A stretch of DNA of 64,000 nt from Neocallimastix lanati (nom. inval.) (lineage: Eukaryota; Neocallimastigomycota; Neocallimastigomycetes; Neocallimastigales; Neocallimastigaceae): positions 447,001 through 511,000 of the forward strand of contig JACVTC010000035.1 of the NCBI GenBank assembly GCA_016946835.1, given 5' to 3'. Below the pieces are notes generated by a model that saw only the letters and a program-made list of their open reading frames with translations, did not search any database and had not been told where the DNA came from. Position numbers and translations under genes: made by a program. Shown here piece after piece: positions 40,568-51,508 of this stretch (within the stretch, counting starts at the first letter, position 1; every line of letters begins with the position of its first letter).

Positions 40568-42046
40568 TTAGAGTGGTGGGTTAGCGTTCTTAATACCTTG
40601 TTCAAAGTGCTTTTGGAACCATTGACCGGCTTCTGGTGCTGGCTTCATAGCAGTTTCATGACCACAGTAACCATCGAAACGAGCTGCACTTTCATCAGAA
40701 GTACCATCGGATTCACCAAGTGGCTTAATCCAATAGAAAGCATCAAGATAATCCATACCAGAAACTGGACTGGCTTGTGGTCTAGCTCCAACTCCAACAC
40801 CAGTTTGGTTACACCATTCTCCTGGATGCTTACGATCAACCTTCTTACCATTACGAGAACTATCAGAAACAAAGTAAACGGATTTGATACCTGCTGATTT
40901 GAAGTCCTTAGAAATAGCTTCTAAGTATCTCTTTTCATCTGGACATGGATTCCATTCAGTATCTGGTCCACGAGAAAGAGTTGGATCTTCCCATGGAGTG
41001 TAGTTAGAAACATTATCAGTGAAACCACGAACATTACCTGGAGCACCAGAACTAATAACCTTGGCATAAACTTTACCAGCCTTTTCACGATTATCATCCC
41101 AACCTAACCAGAAAGCGTGACCAATATCAAGATACATAGCAACATGTGGAAGAACACCAAGCTTCTTAATTAAATAAGCATGTCCTTCAAGATAATACTT
41201 TTCAGAATCAGCACAAGCTGGAGTAGATTCAAGATTAGTAACTAAGTTAGCAAGTGAATCTGGTTCAACAATAAGAACAACTGGTTGAGATTTGTAAGTC
41301 TTTAAGTGACCTTCAATAACATCAATATATTCTGACTTGTAACGAGCTAAATCTCCATCATTGGCAAGAAGTTCACCATTAGAAGCAAGAGCGTGACAAT
41401 CACGACCTGGTAAATCATAAACAACGAAAACAGTTAAGATATCCTTACCACTACTTTGGTGTTGAGATTGAGCTCCTTGTAAATTAGATTCTAACCAACT
41501 TTGCATATTCTTAATGGTATCTAACCAGATAGCATTAGAGTAAGTCTTCATCTTTTCAGCCTTAGCAATAAGAGAAGAATCTGTCATTTGAGCAATAGCT
41601 CCATCAACTTCTTCAACATAGTATGGATTGATGTAGAATTCAACACCCTTGAATGGATTACCAGAAATGGTGTATTGTTCATTAGATGGAGTAACATTAC
41701 CACCACCAGTACTACCACCAGTACTACCACCAGTAGTACCAGTTGGAATACCACACCAGTCTCCATTTTCAACACCCCATTTACCTGAGGCATCAGTGTA
41801 CCAAACTTCAGCATTTGAAGAAGAACAGCATGGATAACCTTGAGAAAGGGACCAGCAAGTAGCTTGAGCTGGAGCATCGGCAATACCACACCAATTACCG
41901 TTTTCTACACCCCACTTTCCAACGTTATCGGTGTAAACAACTTCATTACCAGAACAACATGGATAACCTAATCTTTGTGAGAAACAGGCAGCAGAAGCCT
42001 TAGCGGCAAGAGCAGCAGCAGCAGTTAAAGCAATAGTGGCCTTCAT
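40568..42046 (-). CDS. GH6 cellulase with two dockerins, copy 4
   Basis: Intronless, 492 residues, ATG at 42046. Same domain order as the other copies, with [15 protein letters not shown] and GESDGTSD intact. Diagnostic residues are SQRL, SQHQ, linker TGTT and SSGAPG. One notable replacement is in dockerin 1, where the YTDNDGKW of all other copies reads YTDNVGKW (Asp to Val). It lies in the loop beside the conserved Trp, so docking by this module may be altered while the second dockerin is unchanged. A second private change is MTDSS for MSDSS. Otherwise predicted to act like copies 2, 3 and 5. Confidence 0.96.
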   Translation of the reverse strand: MKATIALTAAAALAAKASAACFSQRLGYPCCSGNEVVYTDNVGKWGVENGNWCGIADAPAQATCWSLSQGYPCCSSSNAEVWYTDASGKWGVENGDWCGIPTGTTGGSTGGSTGGGNVTPSNEQYTISGNPFKGVEFYINPYYVEEVDGAIAQMTDSSLIAKAEKMKTYSNAIWLDTIKNMQSWLESNLQGAQSQHQSSGKDILTVFVVYDLPGRDCHALASNGELLANDGDLARYKSEYIDVIEGHLKTYKSQPVVLIVEPDSLANLVTNLESTPACADSEKYYLEGHAYLIKKLGVLPHVAMYLDIGHAFWLGWDDNREKAGKVYAKVISSGAPGNVRGFTDNVSNYTPWEDPTLSRGPDTEWNPCPDEKRYLEAISKDFKSAGIKSVYFVSDSSRNGKKVDRKHPGEWCNQTGVGVGARPQASPVSGMDYLDAFYWIKPLGESDGTSDESAARFDGYCGHETAMKPAPEAGQWFQKHFEQGIKNANPPL

Positions 42047-42180
42047 TTTTGAATATTTTAATTTATATGAAATATTTATTAAAAAATAATATTTATTAAA
42101 AAATAATATATTAAAATATTTGTAATCAATACAAAAATATTTTTTTCTATTGTTATAATAGTTTTTTCTTTTTTTTTTAA

Positions 42181-42197
42181 TTTTCTTCCAGAGAAAA
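42181..42197. promoter_or_regulatory. Conserved palindromic promoter element, copy 4
   Basis: TTTTCTTCCAGAGAAAA, 135 bp upstream of the copy 4 ATG; identical to the elements before copies 2, 3 and 5. Confidence 0.45.
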
Positions 42198-43730
42198 TTT
42201 TATTATTTAATTATGAAAATAAGAAAAATTGAAAATAATAAAAAAAAGAAAAAAATTATCATTTAAATATGAAAAAATTTTGAAATAGTAAAATATGATT
42301 ATAATATATAAATGTTTTAACTTTTAAAATTTAATATAAATTTAATATAAATCTATTTTAATAATTGGAAAGATTATTAAAAATAAACCAATAAAAAAAA
42401 TAATAGGAGTAATTTTTAAAATAATTTTGAAATACAATTTTTTGTTTTTTTTTTTATTTCAAAATTATTAAGTCACAATCACAAACATTATTATTAATAA
42501 TTTTTCTAATTATTAATGATTACAATCATTACTATTGTTAATTATTTATTATAAACTTATCCTTAAAACAGTATTAAATTATATAATTTTAAATTTTTAA
42601 TTATATTTATGTCTATCATTTTTTTAAACTAATTGATATAATAATAAATTATATAATAAAACTCTTATTAATAAATTATTAAGGTTTTTTTTTTTTTTTA
42701 TTTTTTTTTTTTTATTTTTTATTTTTTATTTTTTTTTTTTTTTTTTGGATAAAAATTAATTTTTATTCATTAACCTATAAATTTATTATCATGAATTTAT
42801 TATATTTTTGATAATATTTTTTTCTTAATTTTTATATAATAATTTTGTTTATTTTTTTTTAATAGACTTTCATACACGTGAATAAATAACCAATTACATA
42901 TTTTACTTTTTTTTATTTTATTTTTTTCTTTTGGCTATTTTTTTTTTTTTTTTACCCATATTCCATATTTTAATTTAGTATTTTTATTAAAAACTTTAAT
43001 TATTAGAATAGAATAATACAAAAATAAATTATAAAATATCTTTATAAATAAAAAAATAAAAATTCCAAAATGAATATGATAGTTATTATATTTTCAATTA
43101 TACAATAACTATATACATTAAAGTAAAATTATAAGAACTTTATATATAATAAATATTTGTATAAAATTTAAACAAAATTTACTTAAATAAATAAAATTTT
43201 ATAAATTTTCATTTTGTATTATTACCTTTCATTGTATATCATAATTAAAATTATTTATTTTATTTTCGGAAAATTATAATGAATAATTTATTATAGTGAA
43301 TAAATTTAATTTTATATAAACTTGCTTTTTTTAAATATTTTACCTTCAATTTTTTATACATATAATTAATTAAATAATTATTTTATTATTAAACGTATAT
43401 ATAAAAAAAGATATTTCGTAGTTATATTAAATAATCTTTTATATTTTAATAATTATTTTTAAAAAGTTTAAAAATAAATAAAAAAAATTACAATTCCAAT
43501 ATAAATAATAATTCAGTAACTTTTTTTAATTATAAGAATAAAATAATTATTATTCAATTAAATATTCTTTAATAATTAATTAAATTTTTGTTACCACCAA
43601 AATAAAAAAAAATAAAATAAAATATAAAAAAACATAATTTTATTGCTTTTATACATAGTTATTGCTAATTGTTTAATTTTTTAAACTTTTAAAGTATAAA
43701 TACTAAATATAAATTTACTTACTTCTTGCT

Positions 43731-44030
43731 GAAACAATATTTCATATTATATATATTAATTATCTATTTTATTTTGTAAAAAACACACAAAAGTAATAAT
43801 TATTTAATATATTCTTTTATTATATAATTATATAATATATAATTAAAATTTTTTGTTTTTATTATTTTTTTTTTATATACTTTTTACTAAAACAATATTT
43901 CATATTATATATATTTAATTTTCTATTTATTTGTATAAAAACACACAAAAATATTAATTATATAATATATTATATTATTATATAATTTTATAATTTATAA
44001 TTAAAACTTTTTATTTTTTATAATTTTTTT
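43731..44030. repeat. Tandem duplication inside GH6 spacer C
   Basis: Two adjacent copies of about 145 bp, starting near 43731 and 43890. They share AACAATATTTCATATTATAT, AAAACACACAAAA and TAATTAAAA blocks. The corresponding stretch is single-copy in units A and B (36905-37040, 40080-40200). Confidence 0.65.
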
Positions 44031-44240
44031 ATTTGTTTAATTTTTTTTTTTATCTATTATCATTATCATTACTATTTTTTATTTTCTATATTTAATTAAT
44101 AAATTAATTTTTATCAATATTTTATATTTTTAATTTTCTTAATACATTAATCATATATTTGGTTATTCGCATTTAGTATTATAAATAATTTATTTTCGGT
44201 ATATTTTATTTCTATTAAACTTTTAGAATTCTCAATTTAT

Positions 44241-45719
44241 TTAGAGTGGTGGGTTAGCATTCTTAATACCTTGTTCAAAGTGCTTTTGGAACCATTGACC
44301 GGCTTCTGGTGCTGGCTTCATAGCTGTTTCATGACCACAGTAACCATCGAAACGAGCTGCACTTTCATCAGAAGTACCATCGGATTCACCAAGTGGCTTA
44401 ATCCAATAGAAAGCATCAAGATAATCCATACCAGAAACTGGACTGGCTTGTGGTCTGGCTCCAACTCCAACACCAGTTTGGTTACACCATTCTCCTGGAT
44501 GCTTACGATCAACCTTCTTACCATTACGAGAACTATCAGAAACAAAGTAAACGGATTTGATACCTGCTGATTTGAAGTCCTTAGAAATAGCTTCTAAGTA
44601 TCTCTTTTCATCTGGACATGGATTCCATTCAGTATCTGGTCCACGAGAAAGAGTTGGATCTTCCCATGGAGTGTAGTTAGAAACATTATCAGTGAAACCA
44701 CGAACATTACCTGGTGATCCAGAACTAATAACCTTGGCATAAACTTTACCAGCCTTTTCACGATTATCATCCCAACCTAACCAGAAGGCGTGACCAATAT
44801 CAAGATACATAGCAACATGTGGAAGAACACCAAGCTTCTTAATTAAATAAGCATGTCCTTCAAGATAATACTTTTCAGAATCAGCACAAGCTGGAGTAGA
44901 TTCAAGGTTAGTAACTAAGTTAGCAAGTGAATCTGGTTCAACAATAAGAACAACTGGTTGAGATTTGTAAGTCTTTAAGTGACCTTCAATAACATCAATA
45001 TATTCAGACTTGTAACGAGCTAAATCTCCATCATTGGCAAGAAGTTCACCATTAGAAGCAAGAGCGTGACAATCACGACCTGGTAAATCATAAACAACGA
45101 AAACTGTTAAGATATCCTTACCACTACTTTGGTGTTGAGTTTGAGCTCCTTGTAAATTAGATTCTAACCAACTTTGCATGTTCTTAATGGTATCTAACCA
45201 AATAGCATTAGAGTAAGTCTTCATCTTTTCAGCCTTAGCAATAAGAGAAGAATCAGACATTTGAGCAATAGCTCCATCAACTTCTTCAACATAGTATGGA
45301 TTGATATAGAATTCAACACCCTTGAATGGATTACCAGAAATGGTGTATTGTTCATTAGATGGAGTAACATTACCACCACCAGTACTACCACCAGTACTAC
45401 CACCAGTAGAACCAGTTGGAATTCCACACCAGTCTCCATTTTCAACACCCCACTTACCTGAGGCATCGGTGTACCAAACTTCAGCATTTGAAGAAGAACA
45501 GCATGGATAACCTTGAGAAAGGGACCAACAAGTAGCTTGAGCTGGGGCATCAGCAATACCACACCAATTACCGTTTTCTACACCCCACTTTCCATCATTA
45601 TCGGTATAAACAACTTCATTACCAGAACAACATGGATAACCTAATCTTTCAGCGAAACATGCAGCAGAAGCCTTAGCGGCAAGAGCAGCAGCAGCACTTA
45701 AAGCAATAGTGGCCTTCAT
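44241..45719 (-). CDS. GH6 cellulase with two dockerins, copy 5
   Basis: Intronless, 492 residues, ATG at 45719, the rightmost gene of the array in this window. Signal peptide (IALSAAAAL, a private Thr-to-Ser change), two dockerin modules, a three-repeat GST linker and a GH6 domain with intact catalytic motifs. Diagnostic residues are AERL and TQHQ as in copy 3, but GSTGG linker and SSGSPG as in copy 2. Its promoter side begins like the other units but is interrupted downstream by a 1.54 kb insertion and then by the copia element, about 500 bp and 1.2 kb of native spacer away. The proximal palindromic element is retained, so expression may survive. Confidence 0.96.
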   Translation of the reverse strand: MKATIALSAAAALAAKASAACFAERLGYPCCSGNEVVYTDNDGKWGVENGNWCGIADAPAQATCWSLSQGYPCCSSSNAEVWYTDASGKWGVENGDWCGIPTGSTGGSTGGSTGGGNVTPSNEQYTISGNPFKGVEFYINPYYVEEVDGAIAQMSDSSLIAKAEKMKTYSNAIWLDTIKNMQSWLESNLQGAQTQHQSSGKDILTVFVVYDLPGRDCHALASNGELLANDGDLARYKSEYIDVIEGHLKTYKSQPVVLIVEPDSLANLVTNLESTPACADSEKYYLEGHAYLIKKLGVLPHVAMYLDIGHAFWLGWDDNREKAGKVYAKVISSGSPGNVRGFTDNVSNYTPWEDPTLSRGPDTEWNPCPDEKRYLEAISKDFKSAGIKSVYFVSDSSRNGKKVDRKHPGEWCNQTGVGVGARPQASPVSGMDYLDAFYWIKPLGESDGTSDESAARFDGYCGHETAMKPAPEAGQWFQKHFEQGIKNANPPL

Positions 45720-46223
45720 TTTTGAATATTTTAATTTATATGGAATATTTATTAAAAAATAATATTTATTAAAAAATAATATATTAAAATATTTGTAATC
45801 AATACAAAAATATTTTTTTCTATTGTTATAATAGTTTTTTTCTTTTTTTTTTAATTTTCTTCCAGAGAAAATTTTATTATTTAATTATGGAAATAAAAAA
45901 ATTGAAAATAATAAAAAAAAGAAAAAAATTATCATTTAAATATGAAAAATTTTAAAATATTAAAAAATGGTTATAATATATAAATGTTTTAACTTTAAAA
46001 ATTTAATATAAATTTAATATAAATCTATTTTAATATTTGGAAAGATTATTAAAAATAAACCAATAAAAAAAAATATAGGAGTAATTTTTAAAATAATTCT
46101 GAAATACAATTTTTTTTTTATTTTATTTCAGAATTGTTAAGTCACAAACTTTATTATTAATAATTTTTTTAATTATTATTGGTTTCAATAATTTCTATTG
46201 TTAATTATTTATTATAAACTTAT
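45720..46223. repeat. Duplicated GH6 spacer, unit D, proximal part
   Basis: Copy 5 promoter region, homologous to the start of units A-C up to the sequence AAACTTAT, where an insertion begins. The homology resumes at 47771. Confidence 0.85.
45855..45871. promoter_or_regulatory. Conserved palindromic promoter element, copy 5
   Basis: TTTTCTTCCAGAGAAAA, 136 bp upstream of the copy 5 ATG; identical to the elements before copies 2, 3 and 4. Confidence 0.45.
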
Positions 46224-47764
46224 GATATGGAATGGAAATAAAAACCTTAATTATTAAAAAATTTTTTTTTTTTATTCAGTAATTAATTTTTAATATATTC
46301 AAATTTAAATATTTAACTCAGTTTAAAAAAAAAAAAATATATATACTTAAAAATATAATAAAATTCAACTATACAACTATACCATAGTTGTAACTAAAGA
46401 AGGGACGAATGATATGAAATGGAAATAAAAACCTTAATTATTAATAAATTATTTTATTAATAATTACATAAAAATAAATTATGATATAAAACAAATATGT
46501 GTAGCAACATATTTGTATATTTAATAATAATTATTAAATATTAAATTTATATCTCTTTTGTCAATAATAATATTTGAAATAATTTCTTATTCATATATTA
46601 TTCAATATTTATATATATATTATTCATTATAATATGAAATATATTAAATATATTAAATTAAATAGTTAATTTCTTCTAAATATATATAAGAATATTATTA
46701 TATATATAATTTAACTATTCATATTTATTTTTAAAGTTTATATTAAAAATACATAATACTTCTATATATTATAATATATAATATAATGAAATAGTTTTGT
46801 TATTTTAATTATAATTAAATATATATAGTTGATATTATTTATTATATTCATATTTATTAAATAATTATATTCTTATATATTTAACTTTATTATTCTTATT
46901 TTCATTTTAAGAATTATATAGTTATATTTATTATATTTATTATTTTAATATATATTTATTATATATTATACTATACTCCGATATAATATATTTTAAATGT
47001 ATATTTATTAATAAATAAATTATTATAAAGATTTCTAATAACTACTCTTCTTGATTGTAGTTTAGAGAAGACCCTTGGTTAATTGGGTTTTATAAATTAA
47101 AATATATTAATAAAGGTTAATTAAATATAACGATATTATTAAAAATTAGTAGCACATAAAAGTCCCGCATATCAATTAATTAATCACTTGATTAATTATC
47201 ATAGGATTTATAAAATTATCTAAAATAACGTGATATAAGATAAATTTATGTAACAACATAAATTTTATAAAATACAATTTATAACATAAATTTTATGTTA
47301 TATAAATAATTTATAAATGAATTAAGTTTTATTTTATTTCATTTTAAATATTTTATTTTATTATATTTTTAATTATTTTTAATAATTATTATTTTATATT
47401 AATATTTTATTAATTATAATCAATTTATATTTTTATTAATATTTTTTGAATATTTTATATTTTATTTTATACTTTTATATTAAATACTTTAAATACTTAA
47501 TAGTTACTCTAAGAGAATTAATTAATTAAATAGTTTATTATGAATTTCAAATATAAAAACAAGAATAATTCTTTATAATTATTCTTTGCAGCACAGTTTT
47601 ATGCCAAATTTATATTATAATTATTTTATATTTTCAAGATAAATATTAAATACATGTATTAATTTTATAATTATTTTTAAATAAATAAATAAATTTTATA
47701 ATTAAATAACAACTTTATAAAACTTCTCCCAACAAGAGAACTTGAACCAAAGGCGTTCTTTATC
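46224..47764. mobile_element. 1.54 kb noncoding insertion in GH6 spacer D
   Basis: Spacers A-C read AAACTTATCCTTAAAACAG uninterrupted. Here the same sequence is split and ACTTAT is present on both sides (46218-46223, 47765-47770), a target-site duplication of 5-6 bp. The insert carries no coding frame of substance. It begins GATATGGAATGG; a second copy of that start lies at about 46410. It is rich in small hairpins and ends TTCTTTATC(A). With microhomology the ends can be read TG...CA, so a large solo LTR or a non-autonomous LTR-type element is the best guess. A MITE-like DNA element is possible. Confidence 0.7.
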
Positions 47765-47770
47765 ACTTAT

Positions 47771-48117
47771 CCTTAAAACAGTATTAATTAAATTATCCTA
47801 AATAATTTTAAATTTTTAATTATATTTATTATTTTTTTAAAAAAATTTTAAACTAATTGATATAATAATTAATCATATAATAAAATTAATAAAATTCTTT
47901 TTAATGAATTATTAAGGTTTTTTTTTTTTTTTTTTTTGATAAAAAAAAAATTTATATTCATTAACTTGTAAATTTATTATCATGAATTTATTATATTTTT
48001 GATGATATTTTTTTTCTTAATTTTTTATATTAGTTTTGTTATTTTTTTAATAGACTTTCATACATGTGAATAAATAGCCAATTACATCTTTTTTTTTTTT
48101 GCTATTTTTTTTTTTTT

Positions 48118-48154
<37 letters not shown>

Positions 48155-48489
48155 AATATTCCATATTTCAATTTAGTATTTTTATTAAAATCTTTATAAT
48201 TATTAGAATAAAATAATACAAAAATAAATAATAAAATATCTTTATAAATAAAAAAATAAAAATTGCCAAAATGAATATGATAGTTTTATATTTTCAATTA
48301 TACTATATAAATTAAAGAAAATTATAAGAACTTTATATATAATAAATATTTGTATAAAATTTAAACAAAACTTACTTAAATAAATAAAATTTTATAAATT
48401 TTCATCTTGTATTATTACCTTTCATTGTATTTCATTATAATTAAAATTATTTCATTATTTTATCTTCGGAAAATTATAATGAATAATTT
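47771..48489. repeat. Duplicated GH6 spacer, unit D, distal part
   Basis: Resumes the homology to units A-C after the insertion and follows them to GGAAAATTATAATGAATAATTT. It is then cut off by the copia 3' LTR. The remaining part of the unit, including whatever gene followed, should lie on the far side of the retrotransposon stack. Confidence 0.85.
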
Positions 48490-48667
48490 TTAACTCAGAT
48501 AAAGATTAACAATTCATATTATATTATCGTATTTGTTTTATTATAAAAGTGTTAAGTAAAATAAAAATAAAAAATACATAATGCTTATTTTATACATTTA
48601 GATAATTAATTCTATTGGTTAAATATATTAAATATTAATTCTTATATTTGATATTTATCTCATTTCA
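48490..48667 (-). mobile_element. 3' LTR of a Ty1/copia element
   Basis: In element orientation the LTR starts TGAAATGAGATAAA at 48667, directly after the polypurine tract, and ends near 48490 with TTTATCTGAGTTA where GH6 spacer homology stops. The termini are imperfect inverted repeats. The matching 5' LTR is outside the window, so age cannot be estimated. The left boundary is good to a few bases. Confidence 0.65.
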
Positions 48668-48680
48668 CACTCCCCCTCAA
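48668..48680 (-). other. Polypurine tract of the copia element
   Basis: TTGAGGGGGAGTG on the minus strand, immediately before the 3' LTR, the normal site of plus-strand priming in copia-type elements. Confidence 0.75.
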
Positions 48681-48734
48681 ATCTAATTTCCACATGTAGT
48701 AAAAGTTAGATTTGTTTTTCTGATGTATTACCCT

Positions 48735-49490
48735 TTAATCTTTGATTCTTTCGAGAAGTGTACTTCTAAATTTATCCATTAATGAATTATTCAGATATTT
48801 AGTGAACCCATCGGCTAGATTATTTTCTGATTTAATGTATTTTAATCTTATTTTATCCTTTTTAACGAGATCTCTTATATGATGATATTTTATATCAATA
48901 TGTTTTGATTTCGCAATAATAGAATGATTCTGACAATTATATATTGTTGCCTTATTATCAACATTTATTATTACATAGTTAAGATTGATGTTTAGCTCAT
49001 TTAAAAGGTTCATATACCAAAGACTATGCTTAGCGCATTCGCTTACGCTATAGTATTCTGATTCTGCCGTTGAAGTTGCAATACAATATTGTAATTTGGA
49101 ATACCAGCTAGTAGGTGCATCTCCTATCATCATCAGAAAACCGGAGGTTGATTTTCTTGTATCAATGTATCCAGCATAATCGGCGTCCACAAATATTTTT
49201 AATGAGCTATTCTTTGAGAATTTGATTCCATAATTTTCAGTACCCTTTAGGTATTTGAAAATCTTTTTTACGTTAATCCAGTCCTCCAAAGTAGGATTTT
49301 TGCTTTTTCTTGCTGCTTGATTTACTGAAAATAATATGTCTGGTCTTGTACAAATTGCTAGGTATAGGAGGTTCCCGATGGCACTTCTGTAAAAGGTTTC
49401 ATTAAATTTTTTGTTTCTTAATTCCTTATTTTCCAATGGCTTCATATTTCTTACAGGTGCGCAATTAGTCAGTCTAAACTTATACATCAA
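48735..49490 (-). pseudogene. Copia pol fragment: RNase H
   Basis: About 250 codons after the RT break. It opens with the end of RT (RLTNCAPVRNMKPLENKELR) and contains the copia RNase H signatures FVDADYAG, STSGFL, ATSTAESEYY, KSKHIDIKYHHIRDLV and ADGFTKYL. RNase H removes the RNA strand during reverse transcription. It is separated from RT by the inverted duplication at 49481-49557, so it can no longer be translated as part of pol. Confidence 0.9.
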
Positions 49491-49557
49491 AGAGGATATT
49501 TAAGAGAATTACTAAATAAGTTTAGAATATTCTCTTAAATATCCTCTTTGATGTATA
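49481..49557. repeat. Perfect 29 bp inverted repeat within copia RT
   Basis: The arms 49481-49509 and 49529-49557 are exact reverse complements with a 19 nt spacer. Read on the minus strand, the expected coding order (HQRGYLRELLNKFRLTNC) is interrupted by an inverted copy of itself. This breaks the RT/RNase H frame. Confidence 0.93.
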
Positions 49558-50727
49558 ATATAACCATCACTTTGTCTTTCAAATTTTATCCCAATGACGA
49601 AATCTACTTCACCTATATATTTAATGTTATAATTCATTTTAATTTGTTCTTTAATACTTATTATTACATTCTCCTTGCCTATTAAAAATATATCATCAAC
49701 ATATACCGTAAGAATACATATTATTTCCTTCAATTTATTTTCCTTCACATAGACACAAGGTTCACTATTCAATCTTCTAAATTTCATTTCTAATAGTGTA
49801 GAGTCCAATTTTTCGTTCCATTCCCTACCGTCTTGATTTAAACCATATAAGGCTTTGTTTAATTTAAAATAAACTTTGTTGTATAATGGGTGACCTTGAG
49901 GTGGCCTCATATAAATGTCTTCGCTCAAGTCGGTATTTAGGTATGCTGCATTAATGTCTAATTGAAAAATTTTAAAGTTTTTTTGTACTGCGATTGCTAT
50001 AATTATTCGCAGTGAATCATGTTTTAAAGTAGGCGAGAAGGTAAGTAAGTAGTCTATACTAAACTTTTGTGTGAATCCCCTTGCGACTAAATGTGCTTTG
50101 CGTACAAGGATATTTCCGTTGAAATCCCGCTTATATTTGAAAACCCATTTACAGGAAACTATGTTTACTCCTTTTGGAATGGATTTTAGTGGTTTGAACA
50201 CGTTAAGTTGTTCCATATTTTCTAGTTCTTTATTAACGGCATCTAACCATTCATCCTTATCTGGTAGATTGAATATGTCATAAAAATCTTTTGGTTCTTT
50301 TATGTTTGAATTATTGTGAGTTTTTGGTGTAGTTGATTTGTGATTTGTTAGTTTTGGTCTTTTGTCATTTATTGAATTGTTGTATATTGCATTTATTACT
50401 TCGTTATTTGTATTGATATTATTATTATTATTGTTATTGATATTGTTATTGTTATTGTTATTGTTATTGTTATTGTTATTGTTATTGTTATTGTTATTGT
50501 TATTGTTATTGTTATTGTTATTGTTATTGTTATTGTTATTGTTATTGTTATTGTTATTGTTATTGTTATTGTTATTGTTATTGTTATTGTTATTGTTATT
50601 GTTATTGTTATTGTTATTGTTATTGTTATTGTTATTGTTATTGTTATTGTTATTGTTATTGTTATTGTTATTGTTATTGTTATTGTTATTGTTATTGTTA
50701 TTGTTATTGTTATTGTTATTGTTATTG
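49512..50727 (-). pseudogene. Copia pol fragment: poly-Asn linker and reverse transcriptase
   Basis: From the gypsy LTR at 50728 the minus strand reads a long Asn tract (AACAAT)n. It continues through KEPKDFYDIFNLPDKDEWLD into a copia RT domain: SCKWVFKYK, ARGFTQ, LDINAAYLN, MRPPQGHP and the catalytic YVDD in TVYVDDIFLIGK. It stops at 49512 inside the inverted duplication. The RT core is otherwise open. The Asn tract equals the linker between integrase and RT; its other half is at 57701-57899. Confidence 0.9.
50415..50727. repeat. (TTATTG)n array, right half of split poly-Asn tract
   Basis: About 50 near-perfect hexamers; on the minus strand they encode a run of about 100 Asn in the copia linker. 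The gypsy element inserted in this array; the other half is at 57701-57899. Confidence 0.95.
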
Positions 50728-51498
50728 TGTAAAAATGTTCCTTATGGAGCAGATTACAATTACGAAAAAAACAAAAAAAAACAACAAAAACAACACTATC
50801 AATAATAATACTCTAATGAAATTGATTTTTTAAAAAAAAATTCTTTTATTAATCACTTTATTATAAAAATTCTTTTTATTAGTTATTAACTGCAAAAATA
50901 GTTAATAACAACTACATCTTTTTTTAATAGAATAATTTTACATGTATTTATATTTTTTTCTTAATTATATTATAATATACTATTTCTATTTATTTAAACA
51001 TATATTCAATATAAAATAAACAAAAACTAATCTAAAATTAAATAAAGTTATAAAAAACTAAAACTAATTCAATAAGCTTTTTATTCAATTTGTTTTGACT
51101 CAAATTGAATAAGTTCTTATTTATTATTTATTTATTATTCTTTTATTATTAATACTATTAATTATATATTACTATTTAATTTTTTTGATTATTAAACTAA
51201 ACTAAAATTAAACTAAACTAAAATTAAACTAAACTAAAATTAAACTAAACTAAAATTATTAAAATATTTTATTACTAAATTTTAGGTTATTTAAAAATTA
51301 ATTTTATATTTTTAAATTTATATATTATATGAAATATAAATTTATTATTAATTTTCATAAATCAATTAATTTCATAAATTAATATATTTTACATAATTTA
51401 ATGCATTAGCATTATTTTGTAAACGTGAATTACATTAAATAATTTAATGTACAAAATAAATTAATTAATGTACTAAAGATATTGATCATATCTTTACA
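50728..51498 (-). repeat. 3' LTR of the gypsy chromovirus
   Basis: Begins TGTAAAAATG and ends ATCTTTACA in plus orientation. The matching LTR is at 56929-57700. The purine-rich AAAGGGCGAGAT (minus strand, just right of 51498) is the likely polypurine tract. An internal array of AAACTAAACTAAAATT units lies near 51196-51256. Confidence 0.93.
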
Positions 51499-51508
51499 AT
51501 CTCGCCCT

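Larger units (their letters stand above)
42047..44240. repeat. Duplicated GH6 spacer, unit C
   Basis: About 2.2 kb, the longest intact spacer. The copy 4 promoter part (42047-43310) matches units A and B and keeps the CACGTG hexamer near 42885. The excess length comes partly from a ~140-150 bp internal tandem duplication at about 43731-44030, and partly from unmatched DNA at about 43370-43720. Confidence 0.8.

Noticed and set aside
29317-45719. Many overlapping frames antisense or out of frame to the GH6 genes
   Set aside because: They recur in every GH6 copy only because the coding sequence recurs. They carry no domains and are shadows of a GC-richer gene.
47720-47764. Reversed tRNA 3' half at the end of the 1.54 kb insertion (GAACTTGAACC)
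   Set aside because: The putative T-stem halves do not pair and there is no D or anticodon arm.
50362-50805. Poly-Leu and Ile-Val frames on the plus strand in the (TTATTG)n arrays
   Set aside because: Antisense of the copia poly-Asn tract; the real coding sense is the minus strand.
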